Source: Corallococcus coralloides DSM 2259
GTDB lineage: Bacteria; Myxococcota; Myxococcia; Myxococcales; Myxococcaceae
Length of the DNA: 64,000 bases
Assembly: GCF_000255295.1 (NCBI RefSeq)
Contig: NC_017030.1
Location: forward strand, 3,100,001-3,164,000
Direction: 5' to 3'
Shown here: piece after piece, positions 24,701 through 32,000 of the stretch
Layout: each line of letters begins with the position of its first letter
Position numbering within the stretch: position 1 is the stretch's first letter
Notes under the pieces: generated by a model
Seen by the model: only the letters and a program-made list of their open reading frames with translations
The model's database searches: none
Told to the model about the DNA's origin: nothing
Translations under genes and position numbers: made by a program

Positions 24701-25957
24701 CCAGGTCACGGTGACCTGGTACTGGCTACACCAGTCCATCCAGATGAGCGGGTGTTTGAGCACCAGGTTGGTTTCCGCCTGAAGCTGCGAACAGCCGCAC
24801 ACCACGTCGCGCAGGTGGAACATGACCAGGCCGCCCACGTGATCCAGCGGCAGCCAGTTGAGGGACACTTCTTCGCGGCGGAAGCCGTTGGTGAGGATCG
24901 TCGCGCGCGAGCGGCTGATCAGCCGGCGGTGCGTCTGGGGCACGATCTTGGGTTCGGCCGTGCTGCCGGAGGTGAGCAGCAGCAGCGCAGGAGCATCCGG
25001 CGGACGGACCACGGGAATGGTGAGGGGGGCCGCCCTCCGGAGGCTGTCCAGGGACAGCACGCTCCGCCCGGTGAGCCCACCGGCACGCAGCAACTCGGCG
25101 ACCTGTCCGGCGCGGTCCTCCCGCGTGATGAGCGCCGCGGACGGCAGCCGCGCCATGGTCAAGCGCACCTTCTCGCTGGCCGGCTCTCCTGCGGACAGCA
25201 ACACCGGTACGGCGAGCGGCACCGGGACCAGTCCGGCCAGCACCGCGCCCCAGAACGCGGGAACGAAGTCATCGGGACTTGCCAACTGCATGATGAGCTC
25301 GCTGCCGGGGGGGAGGTTCGCGCTCACCAGTCCGCCCGCGATCCGACGGGCCTCGGCGAGCAGCTCGGGGTAGGAAGAGAAGCGCTCACCCGCCGAGGTG
25401 AGGAAGCGGACCCCGTACTCCGGCGAGATGCGCGCCGCCCGCTCCAGCACCTCGGCCAGCGTCGTGGGCGTGTCGGGCGAGTCGGGCAGCTCAGGCCCCT
25501 GGAGAAATGCCTGCCGCATGCTGACCTGCGTCGGGCCTTCGGCGCGGGGCATGGGCGCCTTGAGCGGCACTCCCTCGGACACCAGTTCCGCCGTTGGATC
25601 CAGGGCGAGCAACCGCTCGCGCAGGGTCGCGAACGCCTTCTCGTCGAGCAGCGGCATGCGCTGGAGCCGAGCCAGATCCAGCTGGCCGCCGCCATCGCGC
25701 GGCAGCCGGGTGAGCGGGACGACGGCTACGAGTTCCCGCGCGGAAACCCCGTGCCTGTCCGCGAGCGCGCGCGCGCCCTCCAGCGTCACCGGTCCGGTCG
25801 CGACGACATACGCGACGAGACTGTGTCCTCCAGACTCCTGGCGCGGCAGGACGGCACACTCCCGCACCTGGGGATCCGTGAGCAGCGCCGCGGACAACCG
25901 GGCGGCAATCCCATCCACATTCAAGGCATGCTTGTCGGCAAATCGAGACTGGTTCAT
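21710..25957 (-). CDS. Starter module: acyl-AMP ligase-KR-ACP-ACP
   Basis: The 1415-residue protein probably selects the starter acid. Residues about 12-115 resemble a detached C-terminal subdomain of an adenylating enzyme. The ligase follows at about 160-690, with TSGSTAEPK as the ATP loop (Ala for the usual Gly), GRRKDVLIVNG, and catalytic Lys in SIGKIQKD near 676. A ketoreductase lies at about 945-1180 (GGLGGIG, Ser in FSSVNG, Tyr in ATYAAANRF near 1097). Two carrier domains at about 1240-1310 and 1333-1405, both with GAHSLLLPN, are near copies. No KS or C domain is present, so the KR should act on the loaded acid, for example reducing a keto acid as in A-KR modules for 2-hydroxy acids. 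The substrate cannot be read from the sequence. Confidence 0.9.
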   Translation of the reverse strand: MNQSRFADKHALNVDGIAARLSAALLTDPQVRECAVLPRQESGGHSLVAYVVATGPVTLEGARALADRHGVSARELVAVVPLTRLPRDGGGQLDLARLQRMPLLDEKAFATLRERLLALDPTAELVSEGVPLKAPMPRAEGPTQVSMRQAFLQGPELPDSPDTPTTLAEVLERAARISPEYGVRFLTSAGERFSSYPELLAEARRIAGGLVSANLPPGSELIMQLASPDDFVPAFWGAVLAGLVPVPLAVPVLLSAGEPASEKVRLTMARLPSAALITREDRAGQVAELLRAGGLTGRSVLSLDSLRRAAPLTIPVVRPPDAPALLLLTSGSTAEPKIVPQTHRRLISRSRATILTNGFRREEVSLNWLPLDHVGGLVMFHLRDVVCGCSQLQAETNLVLKHPLIWMDWCSQYQVTVTWAPNFGYSLLNTRAKEVRTKRWDLSALWFILNGGEAIVAEQAREFMELLAPHGLRADAMRPAWGMSETCSGVTFEHDFRSISTRTASVSVGRPIHGITVRIADDDGHVMNEGARGRLQIRGVSIFEGYLNNPEANRESFPGDGWFDTGDLGVIIDQGLHIVGRRKDVLIVNGLNIAPTEIERMVETNPDVVPAHTAAIAVREAGDITDQLALFLHTEKTGEAREALLSDLRIQLARTFGISPSVIVEVSPEEMPRTSIGKIQKDVLKSRLEKGLLVPAWQRGRKNTAAANNLFAPPREEVLNGSVYRRNWVPHGLTPVQALPDTVVVFAPAGEPGKRLTAALATGQRRVLVVEPGTGFALNGGDRLTVLPGDAGDAARLVEHLADTAAGAPLIYAWPLAGRSGTEASFDATEALLALLPPLARRFGKNHPRLLAVTHGAARVGTGELLGDPKAAMIGALLRVVREETRAAVRAVDIDSLEAFAEVVLGELTDPSGEVECAYRRGLRRVSRLEPVRLQEQGGTLRQGKRYVVIGGLGGIGRALVRYLVTAFGARVAILGRRAERALDPASAAALTGLRQLGAVTYGAGDVSDGDGLRGALARASESLGGTPDGVFHLAGGFFEQPLEQLELGKALGGMIAKVSGSREVVEAAEALGIPWVALFSSVNGYFGGPGLATYAAANRFQEALAGSWNGKRTRVCTLAWSMWDETGLSRGYANKELTRERGFVVFSPDAALQLLDSALSQAQDTLFIGLDATRPRMRVELDMSPEPLTCLTARTSAEPRAIHALGDAFGIELTVRPRSSTAAPAKAAGVEALAARTATDPAAIAEQLTALWCDVLKLDTEELAHDANVFDLGAHSLLLPNMQGRIRESFGVEPTVVDLFQYPTVAKLTAYLASRLSAMAGQQTPASVAPATDPAAMAEQLATLWCDVLKMDTDELTHDANVFDLGAHSLLLPNMQGRIREAFGVEPTVVDLFQYPTVAKLTAYLASRLTSTES
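21728..21965 (-). repeat. Tandem ACP repeat, copy 2
   Basis: This copy encodes the C-terminal ACP. It matches 22007-22244 at a fixed spacing of 279 bases (93 codons) with about 12 differences in 238 bases, which indicates a recent in-frame duplication. Confidence 0.92.
22007..22244 (-). repeat. Tandem ACP repeat, copy 1
   Basis: This copy encodes the first of the two carrier domains. It is about 95% identical in bases to 21728-21965, and both keep the phosphopantetheine serine in GAHSLLLPN. Confidence 0.92.
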
Positions 25958-25975
25958 CGGTGGCGGTCTCCTGGC

Positions 25976-26755
25976 TCAACGAGACACAGCGGGCAGGGCC
26001 ACGGGCGGCTTCAACGCCGCGAGGATGGTCGCGACCGTGGACTGGACGTTGTCTCGGATGAAGAAATGACTTCCTGGGAATGTCTTGAGATCAAAACCAA
26101 TGCTGCTCTGGCGCGACCAGGCGCTCACCTGAGCTGGCGGAGCGACATGGTCATCCACGCCGGCCAGACCCGTCATGGGCACGGGGAGCGGTGGCTCCTC
26201 GGTCATGCAATAGGAGTGGTCGAGCGCAAGATCGGAGCGGACGATGGGGAGCACGATGTCGAGCAGTTGGGGGTGGGCGAGAATCTCCTCGACCAGGCCA
26301 TTGAAGCTCCTGAGCTCGGCGATGAACTGCTCACGGGGCAGCTCGTGGATGGCTCCGACGTTGCTGACGAGTTCTGGGCCGATGTGGCCCGAGGCGAAGA
26401 AGTGGCGGGGCAGGGGCTGGCTCAGACGGCGCATCCGGCGCATCACCTCGAAGGAGAGGATCGCGCCGAAGCTGTGGCCGAACAAGCCATCGATGGGGCC
26501 CGGGAGGGTGGCCAGCGCGGACGTGATGCCCTCGACGGCCGCGTCGAAACGGGTCAGCAAGGGCTCGCGGATGCGATTCTCGCGGCCAGGCAGCTGGACC
26601 GCGATCAACGCCACGTCCTCCGGCAGGTGGGCCTGCCAGGGCGCGTACAGCGAGGCCCCACTCCCTGCCGGTGGAACGGCGACCAGCGTGAGGCGTGGAC
26701 ACGCCGGCCTCCGGAGGGGACGCAGCCAGGAACTCAAAGGGGGCAGCTCGGCCAT
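25976..26755 (-). CDS. Second type II thioesterase
   Basis: The chosen start is ATG 26755 (GGAAAG upstream), giving 259 residues. The longer frame to 27055 would run through the upstream gene and has no conserved N terminus. The alpha/beta-hydrolase has VAVPPAGSG as the oxyanion segment, the nucleophile in GHSFGA, an Asp in GVDDHVAP and a His in FPGSHFFI. It differs clearly from the thioesterase at 20875-21705, so it is not a recent duplicate. Likely roles are editing of the ACP tandem or hydrolysis of a carrier-bound, oxidised intermediate, since it follows the iron enzyme by 35 bases. Confidence 0.92.
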   Translation of the reverse strand: MAELPPLSSWLRPLRRPACPRLTLVAVPPAGSGASLYAPWQAHLPEDVALIAVQLPGRENRIREPLLTRFDAAVEGITSALATLPGPIDGLFGHSFGAILSFEVMRRMRRLSQPLPRHFFASGHIGPELVSNVGAIHELPREQFIAELRSFNGLVEEILAHPQLLDIVLPIVRSDLALDHSYCMTEEPPLPVPMTGLAGVDDHVAPPAQVSAWSRQSSIGFDLKTFPGSHFFIRDNVQSTVATILAALKPPVALPAVSR

Positions 26756-26790
26756 CGCGGACTTTCCGTGCACGGAGGAGGCGGAACGCC

Positions 26791-27705
26791 TCACGCCATG
26801 TGGGGGAAGGCTTGTCCCAGGTTGTTCTCGCGCCTGATGCGGTTGTGCCCGTAGCGGTCCTCGCCACTCACCAGCACACAGCCATAGTTCGCCGCGTCCA
26901 GATCGAAATCCCCACCGTGCGCGCGGAACTTGCGCTCGTACGGATAGACGCGCACGTCCGTGGATGTGTAGCGGCTGGTGATGGCGAAGCGGGTCTTGCG
27001 CTGGGTCGAGTTGGGATACGACGCATGCACGCACCTGGCCGTGAAGATGACACACTCGCCCGCCTGCATTTCCATGGCAAGCGCTTGGCTCTCATCGGGC
27101 ATCCACTTGGGGTCGACCTTGAACTCCTGGAAGTCATAGCCGAAGAAATCGCTCTTCGCCTCGATCGAACGGTACGCGTCGGCGCGCCCCTGGGTCACGG
27201 CCTTGGACTCGTCGTAATAGACCTTGTTGTGACTGCCGGGCAGGAACTTCATGCACCCGTTCTCGCGTGTGGCCTCTGTGAACACTGTCCAGACGGTGAT
27301 GTCCAGATGGTCGTCGGCCCGTCCCTCCAGGCGCTCGAGCATCGGCACGCCAGTCGCGTAGCGGTAGTTTGCCACCTGATGCCACTCGGTCCCCGCGGCA
27401 CCGGGAAACTTCGGGAAGAACTCGGTGCGCCAGCCCAGGAGGTTCATGCCCAGGATGCCGCGGACGCGACGAACGATGCCCGGGTGCCCGATATGCTGCG
27501 ACAGTTCGGGGATGTCGAAGTGCCGGTCGTAGTTGACGTCGTTCTTGTGCAGCATGTTCGTCCGGTCCGCGTTGCGCATCCGGATGGTGTGCAGCATCTC
27601 GCGAGCCACCTCGGGCTCGTAGAGTTTGAAGGGACCGATCACCCCATCCCGCTTGAAGCGGGTGAGTTCCTCTGGGGTCAACAGCGTGTCAGGCTCGGTG
27701 CTCAT
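26791..27705 (-). CDS. SyrB2-like non-haem iron/2-oxoglutarate halogenase homologue with HxV triad
   Basis: The start is ATG 27705 with GAGAGG eight bases upstream, giving 304 residues. The protein follows SyrB2-type carrier-dependent halogenases along most of its length: FFPKFPG, TEWHQ, ITVWTVFT, NGC..F.PGS.N..YDE, FFGYD, PDES, HASYPNS and SRY. Iron ligands are His109 and His227. The residue two after His109, which is Asp in hydroxylases and Ala or Gly in known halogenases, is Val111. With no carboxylate, ordinary hydroxylase chemistry is unlikely; Val is bulkier than in known halogenases, so halide binding is uncertain. A conserved Arg after His227 (in RKTRFAI) would bind 2-oxoglutarate. 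Such enzymes act on acyl groups held on carrier proteins, and here the carriers are in the same operon. Confidence 0.85.
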   Translation of the reverse strand: MSTEPDTLLTPEELTRFKRDGVIGPFKLYEPEVAREMLHTIRMRNADRTNMLHKNDVNYDRHFDIPELSQHIGHPGIVRRVRGILGMNLLGWRTEFFPKFPGAAGTEWHQVANYRYATGVPMLERLEGRADDHLDITVWTVFTEATRENGCMKFLPGSHNKVYYDESKAVTQGRADAYRSIEAKSDFFGYDFQEFKVDPKWMPDESQALAMEMQAGECVIFTARCVHASYPNSTQRKTRFAITSRYTSTDVRVYPYERKFRAHGGDFDLDAANYGCVLVSGEDRYGHNRIRRENNLGQAFPHMA

Positions 27706-27716
27706 GGGGTTGCCTC

Positions 27717-28817
27717 TCAAGACGCGACCTTTTGAGGGACGCGGTTGGACAGGTACGACGCGATCTCTTGATCAATGAATTCCGCATCACGGCCGACGCC
27801 GCCCAACAGGGAGGAGTCGAAGTGGTACTGCCACTTGAGACCGAGGAAATAGAGACCAGGCGAGTTCGACACGCCCCGCTGGTGCACGGGCGCGCCATGC
27901 TCGGTGAAGACCGGGACCTGGACCCAGGGGTAGTGGGGCCGGTAGCCCGTGGCCCAGACGATCCCGCCGAAGCGGTGCCGGGTGCCGTCGGCGAAGCGGA
28001 CCTCGTTGCCCTCCACGGCCATCACCCGGGACTGAAGCTTGATGCCGTGCTCGGCGGCGAGCCGCTCCGGCGAGGTGCCGATGACCTCGTCAGGCTGCTG
28101 CTTCATGCGGCTGCCCAGTCGCGAGTCGGCGGTGACCCGAGGGAGGCCGAGGAGATGGGACCACCAGAAGAGATCCCGCCCGAAGATGCGGCGCCGCAGC
28201 CACGCCGTGCGACCCAATGCCAGATGGACCTGGTGGACCCGCGCCAGGTCCTGGGCGATGCCCGCACCGGAATTGCCGCAGCCGACCACCAGGACGTCCT
28301 GGCCCCCGGGAATCTGCTGGGGATTGCGGTAATCCTTGCTGTGCAGCTGCACCACCCGCTCATCCACGCCGCGCGCCGCGTCCGGGATACGGGGCTCATG
28401 GTACGGACCAGTGGCGATTACCACTGCAAGGGCTTCGAAGACTCCTTGATTGGTCTCGATCCGGTAGACGTCTCCCTCCCGGCGCAAGCTGCTCACGTTG
28501 TGCTGGGTGCGGACGGGAATGGAGAACTTCTGTGCGTAGCGGACCAGGTAGTCGGCCACCTGATCCTTGGTGGGAAAGGACCACGCAGGCCCTTCGAAGT
28601 CCTGACCGGGTAGATTGTTGTACGGGCATGGGGTGATGAGCTGCAGCGACTCCCAGCGATTGCGCCACATGTGGCCGACTTCCGAACCACTGTCGAGGAT
28701 GATGTAGCGCTGGCCGCGTCGCGACAGGTAGTAGCCCAGGGCCAGACCGCTCTGGCCTCCGCCAATGATCACAACGTCTGTGCGATGCGTGGAATGTGCT
28801 TGGGTGAAGGAAGTCAT
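27717..28817 (-). CDS. Flavin-containing monooxygenase (CzcO/FMO-like)
   Basis: The start is ATG 28817; the longer frame has no conserved sequence before it. The 366-residue protein has an FAD Rossmann motif GGGQSG near residue 20, the FMO-type segment with EVGHMWRNRW, and an NADPH motif GCGNSG near 174. It also has the ATGYRPH motif close to the C-terminal third. It belongs to the class of small bacterial flavoprotein monooxygenases that hydroxylate or oxidise N, S or C centres using NADPH and oxygen. It lies 11 bases upstream of the iron enzyme and probably tailors the same product. Plausible targets are the amine made by the AMT domain or the thiazoline; the sequence does not decide. Confidence 0.9.
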   Translation of the reverse strand: MTSFTQAHSTHRTDVVIIGGGQSGLALGYYLSRRGQRYIILDSGSEVGHMWRNRWESLQLITPCPYNNLPGQDFEGPAWSFPTKDQVADYLVRYAQKFSIPVRTQHNVSSLRREGDVYRIETNQGVFEALAVVIATGPYHEPRIPDAARGVDERVVQLHSKDYRNPQQIPGGQDVLVVGCGNSGAGIAQDLARVHQVHLALGRTAWLRRRIFGRDLFWWSHLLGLPRVTADSRLGSRMKQQPDEVIGTSPERLAAEHGIKLQSRVMAVEGNEVRFADGTRHRFGGIVWATGYRPHYPWVQVPVFTEHGAPVHQRGVSNSPGLYFLGLKWQYHFDSSLLGGVGRDAEFIDQEIASYLSNRVPQKVAS

Positions 28818-29084
28818 CTCAGTGCGTCTGCTCGCCAGGTGTTGGTTGTTCTTCAGGGTTGCTGCTGAGGGATGCCCGCATCTAACAAGTTGAGCCGCAG
28901 GTGCTTGTCCGGCTGTAGGGACACATCGCCCCGGCACTCGAGCAATGTGGCCCTCGACGAAAACAGGTGCGGGTCTGCTTGCCGGAGGTTCTCGAGGACG
29001 CCCTGCACGTCAAACCAAGCCATGCCGCGCATGAGAGATGCGCGGCTGCTCCTGTCTGATTCAGACGAGGGGATGGCTCGGTTT
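28818..29084. promoter_or_regulatory. Longest gap inside the operon, with two inverted repeats
   Basis: This 267-base gap separates the megasynthase from the monooxygenase gene, far longer than the 4-35 bases elsewhere in the operon. It holds a perfect 9-bp hairpin (29024-29046, GCCGCGCAT / ATGCGCGGC, loop GAGAG) and a 6-1-6 palindrome GTCTGATTCAGAC (29054-29066). These may attenuate or process the message after the megasynthase, or serve as an operator for a second promoter driving the downstream genes. Confidence 0.45.
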
Positions 29085-32000
29085 CTATTTGTCTCGGAGT
29101 GCCACGCCTAGCCGCTTGGCCAACGTGGCGACGTGAGGCTCGCCTAGAATTGAATAGTGGTTGCCGGCAATGCGGTGATGCTTGAGGCTGGAGGTCAATC
29201 GCTTCCAGGGAGCGACCCGCTCGCGCTCCTCGGAATCGGCCGCGTCCAGAAGCAAGACGGGGGCTCGCACGGGGGACGGGGCATAGGCATCCATGGCCGC
29301 GCTGTGGCGGACGAATACGCGGTACAGGCGCTCGAGTTGCTCGGCTGTGACGTCCTGGGCAATGGCATTCTCGGCCTTGGCCCGCTCCAGCACCGCGGTC
29401 AACCGGGCGGCATCATCAAGGTGCTCGAGTCCACTCAGGTCGAGGTCGCAAACACGGCTGCTGGTCGCCAGCAAATCCCGCATGAACCACGCCAGGAGTC
29501 CGAGACCGTCTAGCATGGTTTTGCGGCCTGGCACAACGCTGTCAATGAGTGCGAGCAGTTCGACTTCATCTCCCTGCTCCTCGAACACCCGAGCCATCTC
29601 CAGCGCGACCAATCCACCCATGGACCAGCCGCCTAGCAGATAAGGCCCTCGGGGTTGGATTCCGCGCATCGCGTCCACATAGACGCTGGCCATCTCCTGC
29701 AAGCTGTCGAGCGGCGTCTGCTCACCGACGAAGCCGCGCGCTTGCAGTCCATACACCGGACGCTTCGGCGAGATGGACGCGACCAGGGCGCGGTAGCAGA
29801 AGACGTTTCCACCGACGGGGTGCACCAGGAAGAGGGGGCGTTCGGAGCCCTGCTTGCGCAGCGGCACCACGGGCGACCAGGCCGGAGCGTTTGACACGGC
29901 CGCCGCGCCGGAGACGTGCGCCGGGTCCGCGCCCTCCAGCGCCGCTTGATGGAGCCGCTCCGCTTGATGGGCCAGCGTTGGTCCCTCGAGCAGACTGGAC
30001 AAGGGCAGCTCACGGCCCAGCTTCGCATTCACCCGCGCCAGGAGGCGGACGGCCGCGAAGGAATGGCCGCCCAGTTCGGCGAAGAAGTCGTCGTGGATTC
30101 CGATGTCGTCGACGGCGAGGACCTCGCGCCAGATCTCCGCGAGGGTGTGCTGGAGCGGCGTCTGCGGCGCGACCCGCTTGGCTCGGCGAGCGACGCCGAG
30201 CACAGCGTCGGGGGTGGGCAGGGCCTGGCGATCGATCTTGCCATTGGAGGTCAATGGCAGCTCGGACAGCAGGACGAACTGGCCCGGGACCATGTAGGCC
30301 GGCAACTGGGTCGCGAGGTGCTTGCGCAGGGCTTCGGTGTCTACGGCGGCGGGTGTGTCTCCGGGCTCCGTGTCCTGGCCCACGACGTAGGCGACCAGAC
30401 GCCGCTCTCCGCGGCTGGGACCGTAGGCGGAGACCACGCAGGCCTTGACCCGCGGGTGCTTTTCCAGACTGGCCTCGATTTCGCCCAGCTCGACGCGATA
30501 CCCCTGAACCTTCACCTGGTGGTCCGCGCGCCCGAGGAACTCGATGTTGCCATCCGACAGGTAGCGGCCGAGATCTCCAGTGCGGTACATCCGCTCGCCG
30601 GTCACAGGGTGATGAATGAAGCGATCCCGGGTCTTGTCCGGATCCGACAAGTAACCTTGGGCCAGGCCAATGCCGGCGATGTAGAGCTCTCCCTGGACCC
30701 ACGTCGGCCGTGGACGCAAGGCGGCGTCGAGCACGTGAAAGCGCTGATTGTCCAAGGGGCGTCCATAGGGAATGCTCTGCCAGGACGGATCCACGCGATC
30801 GATGGGGTGGATGATCGACCAGATCGACGCCTCGGTCGCACCGCCCAGGCTGGCCACCTGACATCGCTCCGTCCGGGCTTGGATTCGGCCAGGCAGTGAC
30901 ACCGGAATCCAATCGCCGCTGAGCATGACGACCCGAAGGCTCTCGAGGGGCGCGGCGTGCTCCTGCTCCTCCCGATCCACCAGCAGCTGCATCAGCTGGG
31001 GAACCGAGTTCCAGACCGTCACCCGGTGCTCGTGGATGAGCCGGGCCCAGTGCGCGGGCTCGCGGGCCTGCGCGGCATCCGGAATCACCACGCTGCCGCC
31101 AGCGGCGAGTAGTCCGAAGACATCATAGACCGAGAGGTCGAAGCTCAGCGACGACACCGCCAGCACCCGATCCTCGGGCCCGACGTTGAAGCGCCGGTTG
31201 ATGTCGAGGACCGTGTTGACCGCACCGCGATGGTCGATCATCACTCCCTTGGGCACCCCGGTCGAGCCCGAGGTGAAGATGACATAGGCGAGATCGGACG
31301 CGGTCTGGGTGAAGGGTAGCGGCGTGGCGTCACCCGTCTCGGATTCACGCGCGACCACGAGGCGTGGCACGTCTTCAGGCCATGCCACCGTGGACTCGAG
31401 TGCTTGCTGCGTGAGGATCAGGGCCGCGCGGCCATGCTGCATGAGCGTGTGCAGGCGCTCTGTGGGGAGGGAGGGATCAACGGGCAGGTACGCGGCGCCC
31501 GCGTGGAGGACTCCCAGCACCGCCACGAGCTGCTCCCAGCCCTTGTCCATGCTGATGGCCACGAGCTGGTTCGGGCCCACGCCGTGGGCGCGGATGCGGT
31601 GGGCCAGCCGGTTGGCGCGCTCACTGAGCTCACCGTAGGAGATGACCCGCTCACCCGCGATGATCGCGGGGTGTTGGGGACGCTGGACCGCTTGTGTCGC
31701 GAAGAGCTCGTGGAGCATCTCGCGGGCCTGGGGCTTGTCCGAGGCATTGGCCCGCGTGCGAGCGTCGAACTCGGAAGGACGAAGCTCGACGGGCCTGATC
31801 TCATCCCAGCCACGGCCCTTGGCGAGCTTGGCCAGAAGATCGGTGAAGACCGCGAACATGGACGCGGTCAGGCCGGGCGGGAAGATTCCCTTGCGCACAT
31901 CCCAGTGGAAGCGGAGGCCCGCGCGGGACTCCATCACCTGATGGTCAATCCACACATGGGGGGTTTGCAGCCGGTTGCTGACCACCGTGAAGAAGAGCGC

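Noticed and set aside
21704-26854. A 1716-codon open frame on the plus strand opposite the starter and thioesterase genes
   Set aside because: It is antisense to well-conserved PKS genes with clear motifs; its product has no recognisable domain. Long antisense frames are expected at this GC content.
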